Assembly: GCF_009796745.1 (NCBI RefSeq)
Contig: NZ_CP047024.1
Location: 4,588,001-4,652,000 of the forward strand
DNA length: 64,000 nt
Direction of reading: 5' to 3'
Origin: Paraglaciecola sp. L1A13
GTDB lineage: Bacteria > Pseudomonadota > Gammaproteobacteria > Enterobacterales > Alteromonadaceae
Shown piece by piece: positions 49,716 to 59,689 of this stretch (position 1 is the first letter of the stretch; each line of letters starts with the position of its first letter). Both the position numbers and the translations under genes were made by a program. The notes under the pieces are model-generated. The model had not been told where the DNA came from. It was given only the letters and a program-made list of their open reading frames with translations, and did no database searches.

Positions 49716-50813
49716 TTGCGCCCAACTGAAATTAATCCTGCGGACTATGACCAACAACTCGCTGATAAGATCAGTCGTATTAAGCAAGCTTTTCAGTCGT
49801 TTACAATGCCTGATTTGGAAACATTCTGCTCAGACCCTTTACATTATAGGATGCGTGCAGAATTTAGAATGTGGCACGACGGCGATAACCTCGATCATGT
49901 TATGTTTGATCAAGCAACTAAACAAAAATATCCAGTTAATCAATTTCCTCCTGCAAGTGAAATCATAAATGCAGTAATGGCGAAACTGGTTGAGTTGCTA
50001 AAACACAATCAAATGTTGCGTAGAAAATTATTTCAAATTGATTATTTAAGTACTTTAACCGATGAAATTCTTGTGACCTTGGTTTATCACAAGCCGCTAG
50101 ATGAGCAATGGGAGTCTGAGGCTCAAAACCTTTGCACCTTGTTAAGAACTGAATTTAAAATCGATATCATCGGCCGCTCTAAGAAGCAGAAAATCCTACT
50201 CGACAAAGATTATATATTAGAAGAATTGCCAGTAAATAATAGACTCTACAAATTCAAGCAAATTGAAAACAGTTTCACTCAGCCCAACGCTAGCGTAAAT
50301 AGTAAAATGCTCGAATGGGCATTAAATGTGACTCAAAATTGTAAAGGTGATTTACTAGAGCTCTATTGTGGGGCTGGTAATTTTAGCTTGCCATTAGCCC
50401 AGAATTTCAACCAAGTTCTAGCGACTGAAATTTCTAAGTCATCCGTCGCTGCGGCGCAATGCAATATTAGCTTAAATGAGATCGATAATGTCACGATACT
50501 GCGCATGTCGAGTGAAGAATTTGTGCAGGCATTGAACAATGAGCGAACCTTCCGCCGATTAGAAGGCGTCAATTTACACGATTACGACTGCCAGACAGTA
50601 TTAGTGGACCCGCCTCGCTCTGGTCTTGATGACGACACGCTTCGTATGGTCCAAGGCTATGCCAATATCGTCTATATATCATGCAACCCTGACACACTAA
50701 AAGACAACCTTGCCGTTTTGCAAGAAACCCATGACATAGTACGCTTCGCGTTATTCGATCAGTTTCCTTATACACATCATGTTGAATCAGGGGTCTATCT
50801 GCAAAAGCGTTAA
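49716..50813 (+). CDS. trmA: tRNA (uracil-54-C5)-methyltransferase TrmA
   Basis: SAM-dependent enzyme making ribothymidine at tRNA position 54. Motifs: [59 protein letters not shown] for [15 protein letters not shown] and the catalytic-Cys motif YISCNPDTL, with [11 protein letters not shown] at the end. The TTG at 49716 is chosen: GGAG lies seven bases before it and it gives 365 residues, matching E. coli (366); the frame itself runs back to a TTG at 49695. It ends with four bases overlapping the convergent fabR gene, the same neighbour as in E. coli. Confidence 0.96.
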   Translation: MRPTEINPADYDQQLADKISRIKQAFQSFTMPDLETFCSDPLHYRMRAEFRMWHDGDNLDHVMFDQATKQKYPVNQFPPASEIINAVMAKLVELLKHNQMLRRKLFQIDYLSTLTDEILVTLVYHKPLDEQWESEAQNLCTLLRTEFKIDIIGRSKKQKILLDKDYILEELPVNNRLYKFKQIENSFTQPNASVNSKMLEWALNVTQNCKGDLLELYCGAGNFSLPLAQNFNQVLATEISKSSVAAAQCNISLNEIDNVTILRMSSEEFVQALNNERTFRRLEGVNLHDYDCQTVLVDPPRSGLDDDTLRMVQGYANIVYISCNPDTLKDNLAVLQETHDIVRFALFDQFPYTHHVESGVYLQKR

Positions 50814-51409
50814 ATACCTGCGGCTTCTTTAGCTCCATTTGCGATAAAACGTAATTGTAATTTCACGCGCTGAGCTAACACGGCCTGTTGTTCAGGCCCT
50901 GAGTCTAAAACCTCAGCTCCGGCACTGAAAACTAGCTTCACCATCGCCTCGGCTTGTAGATTGGCAAATTGGTGAGGCAGCCCAGTTGTTGCCATGGTGT
51001 AATCGGTTAGCTCCACAATGAAATGCTGTATCTCTCTTAGTACTGCCGCCCGAAAGGCCAACGATGTACCTGTATGTTCACGAAGTAATAGTCTGAATAC
51101 ATTGCTGTGAGCACAAATAAATTCCATGAAAGTATCTACCGAGGTATTGATAACCCCACCACCAGAAGCTATACGCAACCGAGCTTGGCGCATCAGTTGG
51201 CGAAGATTTAAACCCGCCTCATCAACTAAGGTCAAACCAAGTTCGTCAATATCTTTAAAGTGACGATAGAATGATGTGGGCGCGATACCAGCAGCGCGCG
51301 CGACTTCTCGCAAACTAATACTGGACAAACTTCGCTGTTCATCAAGCAAACTAAAAGCAGCCTCTATAATTGCTCGTCTCGTCTTAAGTTTTTGTTCTTG
51401 ACGACTCAA
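50810..51409 (-). CDS. fabR: TetR-type fatty-acid repressor FabR
   Basis: Represses unsaturated fatty acid genes by sensing the ratio of unsaturated to saturated acyl chains. A 199-residue product very like E. coli FabR: HTH with [20 protein letters not shown], then [19 protein letters not shown] and [20 protein letters not shown]. The TTG at 51409 is preferred because GGAG lies five bases before it; an upstream TTG at 51421 is possible. It is divergent from a fatty acid desaturase gene, with a FabR-like palindrome between, which points to that gene as its target. Confidence 0.93.
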   Translation of the reverse strand: MSRQEQKLKTRRAIIEAAFSLLDEQRSLSSISLREVARAAGIAPTSFYRHFKDIDELGLTLVDEAGLNLRQLMRQARLRIASGGGVINTSVDTFMEFICAHSNVFRLLLREHTGTSLAFRAAVLREIQHFIVELTDYTMATTGLPHQFANLQAEAMVKLVFSAGAEVLDSGPEQQAVLAQRVKLQLRFIANGAKEAAGI

Positions 51410-51458
51410 AGGGCGCTCCAAAATGAAATACAGAATTCCTATATATTATCTGCATTTA

Positions 51459-51472
51459 GTGTAAATCTACAC
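51459..51472. promoter_or_regulatory. Secondary palindrome in the fabR-desaturase interval
   Basis: GTGTAAATCTACAC is a palindrome with a four-base centre (GTGTA-AATC-TACAC). It shares the GTGTA half with the main operator-like site and lies 50 bases from fabR, where it could serve autoregulation. Confidence 0.4.
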
Positions 51473-51531
51473 CAAGAAATGCCGTTACCTCACAGAAATA
51501 GCTTGCTATATGTACATTTGCTAGATAGATT

Positions 51532-51549
51532 AGCGTACAAGTGTAAGCT
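51532..51549. promoter_or_regulatory. FabR-like operator
   Basis: AGCGTACAAGTGTAAGCT is an 18-base near-palindrome, very like the E. coli FabR sites upstream of fabA and fabB (AGCGTACA..TGT.AGCT type, from memory). It lies 22 bases before the desaturase ATG, suitable for repression. Confidence 0.7.
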
Positions 51550-51571
51550 CAATAAAGATCCCTTATTTGAA

Positions 51572-52699
51572 ATGAAAAAACCCCGTTTAATTATCACCAA
51601 TTTATTAGTCTTTGTGATTACTGGCTTAGTCGCCTTGATTCTCGTACCTTATGTAGCGCTAACTCAGGGATTCGACAGTGCAGAGATCATCGCCTGTATT
51701 ATTCTCATTTATTTCTCTGGTATGTCGATTACAGCTGGTTACCATCGGCTATGGGCACATAAAGCCTTTGAGGCAAATGCATTTGTCAGAGTAGTGCTAG
51801 CCATAGGCGGCGCGATGGCACTGCAAAATAGCATTCTACATTGGGTATCTGATCATCGTATCCATCATCGTCATGTAGATGACAATGACAGAGACCCTTA
51901 CTCAGCAAAACGTGGTTTTTGGTATTCTCATATGGGTTGGATGTTACGTGAATATCAAGTACACCGTTATTCGGACTATAGTAACTGTAAAGATTTGCAA
52001 AAAGACAAAGTGGTCGTTTGGCAGCACAAATATTATTTACCTATTATGTTAGTCTCTAATTTTGGTATTCCAATGTTACTTGGACTGCTCAATGGCGATG
52101 TTTTAGGAATGTTGTTACTCGCTGGGTTCTTCCGTTTAGTGGTTGTTCATCACGTCACATTCTTCATTAATTCACTGGCACACATTTGGGGTCGTCAACC
52201 ATATACAGACAAAAATAGTGCGCGCGATAACGATATATTAGCTTTCTTCACTTTTGGAGAGGGTTATCATAACTACCATCATATTTTTGAATATGACTAT
52301 CGGAACGGAATAAAATGGTGGCAATTTGACCCAACAAAATGGCTTATCCGCGGATTGTCTTTCATCGGTTGGACCAAAAATTTACGTCGCTGTCCTGAAG
52401 AGCGTATCGAAAAAGCAAAAATAGCAATGCAGCTGCAACGCGCTCAGAAACGCTTATCTGTACTGCCTAATGCTGATGAAATTTTGCATAGCTTGCAACA
52501 AGAATACGACTTAATCTTGCAGAAGATGGCAGAGATGTATGCTACCAAAAAACGTTTGATGGAGATCCGTAAATACAAAATAAAACGGAATTATGAAAAG
52601 CTTGAACTGGATTTTAAATACCGCGAGTTGAAGTACAACTTAGAGCTGCACAAACAAAAATGGCTGCAGTTATATCAAGTCAAATATCAATTAGCATAA
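51572..52699 (+). CDS. Acyl-CoA / fatty-acid delta-9 desaturase
   Basis: An integral-membrane di-iron desaturase of 375 residues from the ATG at 51572; the frame extends 60 codons further upstream through the operator region, which is rejected. Histidine boxes are HRLWAH, HRIHHRHVD and HNYHH, and there are four hydrophobic segments in the first 200 residues. The final 75 residues form a Lys/Glu/Leu-rich helical tail. It resembles Pseudomonas DesB-type enzymes acting on acyl-CoA. A FabR-like operator just upstream predicts repression when unsaturated acyl chains are abundant. Confidence 0.92.
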   Translation: MKKPRLIITNLLVFVITGLVALILVPYVALTQGFDSAEIIACIILIYFSGMSITAGYHRLWAHKAFEANAFVRVVLAIGGAMALQNSILHWVSDHRIHHRHVDDNDRDPYSAKRGFWYSHMGWMLREYQVHRYSDYSNCKDLQKDKVVVWQHKYYLPIMLVSNFGIPMLLGLLNGDVLGMLLLAGFFRLVVVHHVTFFINSLAHIWGRQPYTDKNSARDNDILAFFTFGEGYHNYHHIFEYDYRNGIKWWQFDPTKWLIRGLSFIGWTKNLRRCPEERIEKAKIAMQLQRAQKRLSVLPNADEILHSLQQEYDLILQKMAEMYATKKRLMEIRKYKIKRNYEKLELDFKYRELKYNLELHKQKWLQLYQVKYQLA

Positions 52700-52700
52700 A

Positions 52701-52723
52701 AAAGCTCCTTCGGGAGTTTTTTT
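52701..52723 (+). terminator. Terminator of the desaturase gene
   Basis: AAAGCTCC TTCG GGAGTTTT forms a hairpin with a UUCG tetraloop followed by T residues, beginning one base after the desaturase stop codon. Confidence 0.9.
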
Positions 52724-52883
52724 GTTTCTCAATTCTCAAAGCAACTTCCTCAAATATGCACAGTACTGCAGTGAATGAGAAATATCATAAAAGAAATGGA
52801 TTTTGAACGGGCAGAATAAAGGTAGGACTATTCGTTCAATACATTGGCTAAGCTTTTATATTGAACGATTTTAAAGCGCTGTG

Positions 52884-53210
52884 TTATTCAGCTACGTTAA
52901 GTACAAGTAGTTCAGAAGCATCTAACGCATCTTTATGAGCAATTATATTTATGCGCATATCTTTTTCAAAGAATTGCATAGTTGCCATAGCATTACTGTC
53001 TTGAACTTGTGATTTTTCAGCTATATTTAACTGCATTTGACGAAATTGTACATTTTGCTGAATTTTATTTGCCATGCATGAACCATCGATGGCGAACGTG
53101 CTTGATTCCATACAATCAAACAATCTATTGTTTTGTGTGTTGGCAAAGGTAGCGGCAGAGGACAATGTGCCCAAGAATACAATAATAAAAGATGATTTTA
53201 ATTTTAACAT
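52884..53210 (-). CDS. Small secreted protein of unknown function
   Basis: A 108-residue protein with signal peptide (MLKLKSSFIIVFLGTLSSAATFA, cleavage near FANTQ). The mature part has two cysteines about 12 residues apart (LFDCMESSTFAIDGSCMANK), likely joined as a disulfide, and a Met/Gln-rich helical stretch. No family recognised. It stands alone between a desaturase gene and an opposite uracil-glycosylase-fold gene. Confidence 0.65.
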   Translation of the reverse strand: MLKLKSSFIIVFLGTLSSAATFANTQNNRLFDCMESSTFAIDGSCMANKIQQNVQFRQMQLNIAEKSQVQDSNAMATMQFFEKDMRINIIAHKDALDASELLVLNVAE

Positions 53211-53339
53211 AATGATTTCCTTGATAAATCGCTCAACAGAACGTCAAGCATCACAATCCTATTTGGAAACAGACTAAAGATGCTAAACCACAGGATTGTT
53301 ACAATAATATGACAAATCAGGTACTTTTGGTAGATCTTT

Positions 53340-53906
53340 TTGAATAACGACTTTCAGCAAGCTAGAAATTGCCGCGTATGCAAGGCTCATTTACCTTTTG
53401 AGCCAAGGCCGATTATTCAAGGGAATAATAATTCTAAGATACTAATTGTCGGTCAAGCTCCTGGTATAAAAGCCCATCAAACTGAAAAGCCTTGGAACGA
53501 TCCGTCGGGAGAACGATTACGTGCATGGCTAGGTTTACGCGATGATCAATTTTATGATGCAGATAACATTGCCATTTTGCCTATGGGGTTTTGCTATCCT
53601 GGTAGAGCAAAGAGTGGTGATATGCCCCCTCGTAAAGAATGCGTACCGTTATGGCACAAAAGGCTCATAGGAAATATGTCAATTAAGTATATTTTCTTGA
53701 TAGGTCAGTACGCACAGACATATTACCTGAAGGATAAGCTAAGTCTGACAAAGCGCGTTGAAAATTGGCAGGACTATCAGCCAAACTATTTTGTTTTGCC
53801 ACACCCTTCTCCACGAAACAACATTTGGTTAAAGAGAAATCCTTGGTTTGAAGAGAACGTTGTGCCAAAAATACAAAGCGTAGTAGCGCCGCTAGTTACA
53901 CCTTAA
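53340..53906 (+). CDS. Uracil-DNA glycosylase family protein
   Basis: A 188-residue member of the uracil-DNA glycosylase superfamily. The two key motifs are KILIVGQAPG (motif A) and HPSPRNNIW (motif B). An N-terminal pair CRVCKAHLPF resembles the Cys cluster region of family 4/5 enzymes but only two cysteines are seen, so an iron-sulfur cluster is doubtful. Start is a TTG. Probable roles are removal of uracil or other deaminated bases; a proven activity cannot be given. Confidence 0.82.
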   Translation: MNNDFQQARNCRVCKAHLPFEPRPIIQGNNNSKILIVGQAPGIKAHQTEKPWNDPSGERLRAWLGLRDDQFYDADNIAILPMGFCYPGRAKSGDMPPRKECVPLWHKRLIGNMSIKYIFLIGQYAQTYYLKDKLSLTKRVENWQDYQPNYFVLPHPSPRNNIWLKRNPWFEENVVPKIQSVVAPLVTP

Positions 53907-53920
53907 CTTCAGGTTATTCG

Positions 53921-56152
53921 CTATTTTTTTAGATTGCTGCTCATAAATATCAGTAAATCTTCAAAAGGCATAGGTTTCGCATACATAAAGCCCTGTGCTT
54001 CATCACAGCCTAACTTGAGTAAAAAATTAGCTTGCTCAGGTTTTTCAATTCCTTCCGCAATTGTGCGTAGCCCCAATTTTGCGCCTAGCGTTACAATAGT
54101 CTCAGCGATAAAGGCCGACTTATTAGGACTTATTTCGTTGACGAATGCTCGGTCAACTTTCAGACGATCTAGCGGCAACTGTTGTAGATAACTCATAGAT
54201 GAAAAGCCAGTTCCAAAATCATCCAGGGCAACTTTTACGCCAAATTCCTTAAGCTCTTGCAGTGCTTCTACCACAATATGAGGTTCGTCCATTACAATGC
54301 TTTCCGTAATTTCGAGCTCTATACTCTCTGGGGCTAAGTTATTATCGTTAATGGCACTTTTCACCAATTCTATAAACGCTGAATCGCGAAATTGCGGCAT
54401 TGAAATGTTGACAGCCATTCGCAAATTATTAAAACCTTCATCAGTCAACAAGCGCAGTTTTTCGCAAGCTTCCTGCATCACCCAAGCCCCAATCTCTATG
54501 ATTAGTCCAGAATATTCAGCTAAAGGCACGAATACAACAGGTGAAACATACCCTCCATCTGAAGACGGCCAACGCAAAAGAGCCTCCATGCCAATTATAT
54601 TTTGAGTAACAAGGTCAATTTGAGGCTGATACCACAACTGTAATTTTCGTTGATTAAAATCACTGCGCAGTTGACGGATCATCTCCAATCGCCAGGTTGT
54701 CTGTTCTTCCATTTCAGGGGCATAGTATTCGAAGTTAGTTTTAAGGCTCTTTTTGGCGCGGTTTAACGCGATATTGGCATGTTTAAGTATATTAATACCT
54801 GTCTGTGCCTTGCCGTTAAAACGATAAAAACCAAATGCTGCACTTAAGGGCAGCATTTGGTCACCAGCTTCAAATGCGTGATTAAAAAGCGCTTGAAGGG
54901 TCGCAGAATTAACCTCTCGCTCTGTTCCAACAACGGCAAATACATCTGAACCTATGCGTCCTAAGGCAGCCGCATTAGGAAATGAGCTTTCAATACGCTG
55001 TGCTAATGCAAGTAAGGTATCGTTGCCGGTATCCTGCCCCAAACCATCGTTAATATCCGCAAAGTGATTAATATCAATCAACGCCACAACGTCATTAGCG
55101 TGCTTTTTGTCAGTACTGATATTATCCAGCTGATTGATAAACTCCACCCTATTGGGCAATTTAGTCAGCCAATCTTTAAAGGCCGCAGAATGTAACTGGT
55201 GAAATAAATTAACATTTTCGTAGCCGACTGAAATACTTGATAAAAAAACCTCAATAAGTTGTTTATAAGCATCTGAAATTTGTTGGCCTATTTTCAAATA
55301 AACGGCAGCATCGTAATCAGTGCTCTTGAGGTATAAAACCGTATAGTTATTTTCATAAATATGCTGTTTTTGTTGCAAGCATTCGTTTACCACTTGTACA
55401 ATTTTTACATCATGTAAATGTTCAATTTTTTTATTAATGTAACTGGCGAATTCTCCCGCCGCCCCGAGTACGTAGACCGCATCATCATCTTTATTTAATA
55501 CCGAACCTGCGCGCGCACAAACGACCCCGGATGAGTCAAGCCCGATAAGCGAACTGATTTGAGTCACAACACCTTCGCAGAAGCGATTGATGGAGTGTTC
55601 TTCCAATAGATTAGCTGAGGCACGAATAATCTTTTCAAGACCTATTCGGCTTTGATTTATGGTCAATATTTGCTGGTAGGAACGTAGTGAGGCAATGATA
55701 GTAGTGACTAATTTGCTACGCGTTAGCTCTGTTTTAGTTTTATAATCATTGATGTCATATTCTTTAATTACACTCTCTTCAGGTGCGTAACCGGGCTGCC
55801 CTGTACGAAGAATAATGCGTGGCTCTGTCAGGTTCATTTCGTTACGCATAATACGCGCTACTTGCAAACCAGCATCATCAGTATCCATCACTACATCGAG
55901 CAAAATTATCGCTAACTCAGAACCCAACGTTTGTATGATTTCTAACGCTTCAGCTTTAGAATACGCATGATAAAAAGTTAAATTCCGGTTATTTAGAACG
56001 AGATCAGACAAAGCTAGGCGAGTGACCGAATGGATTTCTTCGTCATCATCGACGACTAAAACATTCCAACTTCCTGCATATTCAGTATTGTCTGCTGTAT
56101 TTTCTTCAGAAAGAAAAATTAGCTCATCATTTTCATATTCCATCGGACACAT
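53921..56152 (-). CDS. Response regulator with DUF3369, degenerate GGDEF and EAL domains
   Basis: A 743-residue cytoplasmic protein: an N-terminal receiver (about 25-155, phosphorylated Asp in IILLDVVMDTDDAG), a DUF3369 sensory domain (about 165-320), GGDEF (about 325-480) with the site reduced to GSDVF, and EAL (about 490-740) with EALLRW, VNIS, ITES, LDDFGTGFSSM, LKVDRAF and AEGIE intact. It should hydrolyse c-di-GMP under phosphorelay control. No kinase is adjacent. ATG at 56152 or the in-frame ATG at 56143 may be used; I see no good ribosome-binding site for either. Confidence 0.92.
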   Translation of the reverse strand: MCPMEYENDELIFLSEENTADNTEYAGSWNVLVVDDDEEIHSVTRLALSDLVLNNRNLTFYHAYSKAEALEIIQTLGSELAIILLDVVMDTDDAGLQVARIMRNEMNLTEPRIILRTGQPGYAPEESVIKEYDINDYKTKTELTRSKLVTTIIASLRSYQQILTINQSRIGLEKIIRASANLLEEHSINRFCEGVVTQISSLIGLDSSGVVCARAGSVLNKDDDAVYVLGAAGEFASYINKKIEHLHDVKIVQVVNECLQQKQHIYENNYTVLYLKSTDYDAAVYLKIGQQISDAYKQLIEVFLSSISVGYENVNLFHQLHSAAFKDWLTKLPNRVEFINQLDNISTDKKHANDVVALIDINHFADINDGLGQDTGNDTLLALAQRIESSFPNAAALGRIGSDVFAVVGTEREVNSATLQALFNHAFEAGDQMLPLSAAFGFYRFNGKAQTGINILKHANIALNRAKKSLKTNFEYYAPEMEEQTTWRLEMIRQLRSDFNQRKLQLWYQPQIDLVTQNIIGMEALLRWPSSDGGYVSPVVFVPLAEYSGLIIEIGAWVMQEACEKLRLLTDEGFNNLRMAVNISMPQFRDSAFIELVKSAINDNNLAPESIELEITESIVMDEPHIVVEALQELKEFGVKVALDDFGTGFSSMSYLQQLPLDRLKVDRAFVNEISPNKSAFIAETIVTLGAKLGLRTIAEGIEKPEQANFLLKLGCDEAQGFMYAKPMPFEDLLIFMSSNLKK

Positions 56153-56317
56153 TTAATTTACGATTCTCTTGAGTTTATCTGCTTAGTGCAGCAGTATTTC
56201 TTAAGCTTAGCTAATTCCTGAATAAATCAAAATGATTTTGCCAATCTATTACCTGATGCAATGCTACTAGGGATAAGCATACTATGGTAAATAATATTTA
56301 CTAAATAAGATATGTGA

Positions 56318-57217
56318 ATGAAAATCGAAAACCAAAATAATCCTCACGCAATAACGGCACAAACAAAATCCGTTAAATCATCTAAGTCTTCTCTTGCCCC
56401 TGCAGAAGCCCCAAAAGGCACCCAAGAGCAGATAAAAGGTACTGCGGCACGTATTACCCAGTGGTTTGCCCAAGTAGGCGTGTCCTTGCCATACCAAGGC
56501 TTACGAACTAATAGCATTGAAAGCCGTGTACATAAGCGTGAAAAAATAGCGGCACAGCGCAAATTAAATAATATTGAGAGAGTATTTGAAAAGGCATTAG
56601 CATTTTGCATCGAGCAGGATAAAAATGAACGAATTGATCCTGATTGGTTCTACAATTTTGTATCTATGGCCGAAGAGATACATTCTTCGTCTATGCAGGA
56701 GTTGTGGGGGAAAATATTTGCAGTTGAAACAAGCCGCCCAGGAAGCTTTTCGTTGCGCACTCTGCTTACGCTGAAGCAACTCACCCAAAAAGATGCGCAA
56801 ACCTTTCGCCGAGCCGTATCGCTATCGAGCAGACGAAGAGACGATACCACTCCAAAGTTGCTGACCGGTTTCTATCAGAAACCATCTATGTTCGCTTTAT
56901 TTAGTTTGCGCAAAGAACAACAACTAAACTTAGCAATGTTTGGGTTAAGTTATCCAGATCTACTCTCTTTAATGGATTTAGGTTTAATTCATCAAACCGA
57001 GATTGAGTCAGGGGAATGGCCAATGGATGCCAAATTTGAATGGAGAAGTAACGGTCAAATCTTTAATTTAACGGCGAGGAAAAATGGAACAACGTTAAAA
57101 TACTATAAATTTACCACTACCGGGGCAGAACTTTTTACACTAGTCGGTGCCAATAAGCAGGAAAAATACTTAGAGGCACTCAAGCTAACATTAATCAGTG
57201 CTTTTACAATCGACTAG
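56318..57217 (+). CDS. TIGR03899 / DUF2806-like protein
   Basis: A 299-residue soluble protein. It matches what I recall of the TIGR03899 family: [20 protein letters not shown], the [20 protein letters not shown] segment with [11 protein letters not shown], and a C-terminal part with [17 protein letters not shown]. The N-terminus is Ser/Lys-rich and disordered. Function unknown; in some relatives it lies near phage-like or defence genes, but here its neighbours are housekeeping. It ends four bases inside cysH, convergent. Confidence 0.78.
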   Translation: MKIENQNNPHAITAQTKSVKSSKSSLAPAEAPKGTQEQIKGTAARITQWFAQVGVSLPYQGLRTNSIESRVHKREKIAAQRKLNNIERVFEKALAFCIEQDKNERIDPDWFYNFVSMAEEIHSSSMQELWGKIFAVETSRPGSFSLRTLLTLKQLTQKDAQTFRRAVSLSSRRRDDTTPKLLTGFYQKPSMFALFSLRKEQQLNLAMFGLSYPDLLSLMDLGLIHQTEIESGEWPMDAKFEWRSNGQIFNLTARKNGTTLKYYKFTTTGAELFTLVGANKQEKYLEALKLTLISAFTID

Positions 57218-57984
57218 ATACCATCACCGTCACCAAACTCATGTAGACCGCACTCTCGCTTTAAACCAAAGAAACGGGTATCTTTTTCGTCCATACCTTC
57301 TTGTAACGAGCGCGTAGTATGCCAATCACCGATCGATACATATCCCTGCTCCCACAATGGGTGGTAAGGTAAGTTATTATCTTTCAGGTAATAATGAACA
57401 TCTTTATTGCTCCAATCTAAGATTGGATAAACTTTCACTTGGCGATTAAGTTTCTGCAAAATTGACAACGACTCACGCATTTCTGATTGGCTACGACGCA
57501 AGCCAGCAAACCAAGTTTTTACTTCCAGTTCACCAAGAGCCTGCTGCATAGGTTGAACTTTATTCATCTTGTTATATTGTTCTATCCCATCGGCTCCATT
57601 TTCCCATAATTTACCGAAACGAGCCTCCTGCCATGCACCTGACATAGGAGCTCGATAAACCTGTAAGTTTAGATTTAGGCGCTCTGTCAAATCATCAATA
57701 AACTGATATGTCTCAGGAAATAAATACCCTGTATCGGTTAATACAACGGGTATATCAGGAAATTGTTGAGTCAACATATGTAACATAACTGCAGCTTGAG
57801 CACCGAAGCTTGAAGACAACATAAAAGTTGGCTCCAAGTTATCTAGGGCCCATGTCACTCGCTCAACCGCACTTTTTGCTTCCAACTGCTGGTTCAGTTC
57901 TTCCAATGATACCTGCGTTAAAATTTTAGGTGTTCCGTCGTTTGGCTCAGCATTTTGCGACGACTGCAATGCTAGGTTACGCAT
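57214..57984 (-). CDS. cysH: Phosphoadenylyl-sulfate (PAPS) reductase CysH
   Basis: Reduces PAPS to sulfite with thioredoxin. Starting at the ATG at 57984, which overlaps the cysI end by eight bases, it is 256 residues (E. coli 244); the frame is open upstream inside cysI. Motifs are [14 protein letters not shown] (PP-loop), [12 protein letters not shown], the KVQPMQQAL and [11 protein letters not shown] segments, and the catalytic Cys in [11 protein letters not shown]. No APS-type iron-sulfur Cys pairs are seen, so it is a PAPS-type enzyme. Last gene of cysJIH. Confidence 0.96.
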   Translation of the reverse strand: MRNLALQSSQNAEPNDGTPKILTQVSLEELNQQLEAKSAVERVTWALDNLEPTFMLSSSFGAQAAVMLHMLTQQFPDIPVVLTDTGYLFPETYQFIDDLTERLNLNLQVYRAPMSGAWQEARFGKLWENGADGIEQYNKMNKVQPMQQALGELEVKTWFAGLRRSQSEMRESLSILQKLNRQVKVYPILDWSNKDVHYYLKDNNLPYHPLWEQGYVSIGDWHTTRSLQEGMDEKDTRFFGLKRECGLHEFGDGDGI

Positions 57985-59689
57985 AAAAATCCTCAGCGGA
58001 ATTAACCACTTCTGCGATAACACCGGTTCGAATAACAAAATCTCCGAATGACTCTTCGTTTTGTCCTTGTTTAGCCCATTGGCCAATTAACACGTCCAGT
58101 TCATCCATGATCTGTTGTTCACCGATGTTCTCTTTATACATTTTAGGGATCCGCGTACCTTGACGATTACCGCCCAAATGCAAATTATATTTACCTGGGC
58201 CTTTACCCACTAAGCCGATTTCAGCCAACATTGAGCGACCGCATCCATTTGGACAACCCGTTACACGATAAATAATGCTCTTTTGCGCTATTTCATGTTT
58301 GCTCAAGATCCCTTCCAATTGCGTCACTGCTTCTGGCAAATAACGCTCAGCTTCAGCCATTGCCAATGGGCAAGTGGGTAACGCTACGCATGCCATTGAG
58401 TCTCGGCGCTGAGCGGATAGGTCATCTATTATCAAACCGTGTGCTCTAGCAATTTCTTCAATTTTTTCTTTGTTAGCTTCACTGACGCCTGCCACGATTA
58501 GGTTTTGATTGGCCGTTAGACGGAAATCCCCGTCGTGAATTTTTGCTATCTCTGCACAGCCGGTTTTCAGAGGCTTACCGGGATAATCTAAAATGCGGCC
58601 GTTTTCGATAAATAACGTCAAATGATGTTTACCATCAATACCTTCAACCCAACCTATACGGTCACCACGTTCGGTAAACTCATATGGCTGGCTTTCAGCG
58701 AAAATTACACCCGAACGTTTTTCAACTTCAGCTTTAAACGTTTCAACACCGACACGTTCAAGGGTATATTTAGTTTTCGCATTCTTACGATTAACACGGT
58801 TACCCCAGTCACGTTGCGTAGTGACTACCGCTTCAGCAACAGCTAATGTGTCCTCAACACGAATAAAGCCAAAATCATCAGCCTTACGCGGGAATGTGGC
58901 TTCATCACCGTGGGTCATGGCAAGTCCACCACCAACTAACACATTGAAACCTATCAATTTTCCGTCTTTCGCTATCGCGACAAAATTGAGGTCATTGGCG
59001 TGCACGTCAATGTCATTAAGTGGAGGAATTACGACCGTCGTTTTGAACTTACGTGGTAAATAATGTGAACCCAAAATAGGCTCATAGTCGGTAGTTTCTT
59101 TTTTCTCACCATCTAACCAAATTTCAGCGTACGCCCGGGTTTTTGGTAGTAAATGCTCACTTATTTTTACCGCCCATTCATAAGCTTGCTGATGAACAAC
59201 TGACTCAATTGGGTTAGATGTACAAAGTACATTCCGGTTAACGTCACCAGCGGTAGCGATAGAATCGATACCGACTTGGTTTAAGGTCTGATGCATCAAT
59301 TTAATATTGGGTTTTAACACGCCATGAAACTGAAATGTTTGTCGAGTCGTTAATCGAATGCTGCCGTACAACGTTTTTTCGTCGGCGAATTTATCAATTG
59401 ATAACCACTGATGCGGTTTAATTATCCCACCAGGCAAACGTGCACGTAACATAACGTTTTGCAGCGGCTCAAGTTTTTGCTTAGCCCGCTCCGCTCGAAT
59501 ATCGCGATCATCCTGTTGATACATGCCATGAAAACGAATCAACTGGAAATTATCTCCAACGAAAGCGCCGGTAAGATCATCTTTCAGGTCTTGTGCAATT
59601 GTGCCACGTAAAAAATTACTCTCGCCTTTTAGGCGCTCGTTGTCGGCCTGTTTGCCTTGTACAACTAAATTATTATTGTCTGTCGTCAT
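57977..59689 (-). CDS. cysI: Sulfite reductase hemoprotein beta subunit CysI
   Basis: The siroheme and Fe4S4 subunit that reduces sulfite to sulfide with electrons from CysJ. 570 residues, the same as E. coli. Seen: [37 protein letters not shown], the cluster-binding cysteines in [16 protein letters not shown] and [15 protein letters not shown], and [17 protein letters not shown]. The start codon shares one base with the cysJ stop (TAATG). Confidence 0.98.
   Translation of the reverse strand: MTTDNNNLVVQGKQADNERLKGESNFLRGTIAQDLKDDLTGAFVGDNFQLIRFHGMYQQDDRDIRAERAKQKLEPLQNVMLRARLPGGIIKPHQWLSIDKFADEKTLYGSIRLTTRQTFQFHGVLKPNIKLMHQTLNQVGIDSIATAGDVNRNVLCTSNPIESVVHQQAYEWAVKISEHLLPKTRAYAEIWLDGEKKETTDYEPILGSHYLPRKFKTTVVIPPLNDIDVHANDLNFVAIAKDGKLIGFNVLVGGGLAMTHGDEATFPRKADDFGFIRVEDTLAVAEAVVTTQRDWGNRVNRKNAKTKYTLERVGVETFKAEVEKRSGVIFAESQPYEFTERGDRIGWVEGIDGKHHLTLFIENGRILDYPGKPLKTGCAEIAKIHDGDFRLTANQNLIVAGVSEANKEKIEEIARAHGLIIDDLSAQRRDSMACVALPTCPLAMAEAERYLPEAVTQLEGILSKHEIAQKSIIYRVTGCPNGCGRSMLAEIGLVGKGPGKYNLHLGGNRQGTRIPKMYKENIGEQQIMDELDVLIGQWAKQGQNEESFGDFVIRTGVIAEVVNSAEDFYA

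Noticed and set aside
51392..51571. A 60-codon N-terminal extension of the desaturase.
   Set aside because: It would cross the fabR start and the operator-like site, has no family likeness, and the ATG at 51572 starts the conserved protein.
52325..52699. The charged helical tail of the desaturase as a possible novel fusion.
   Set aside because: Related bacterial acyl-CoA desaturases such as the DesB type also have an extended charged C-terminus, so it is probably a family trait.
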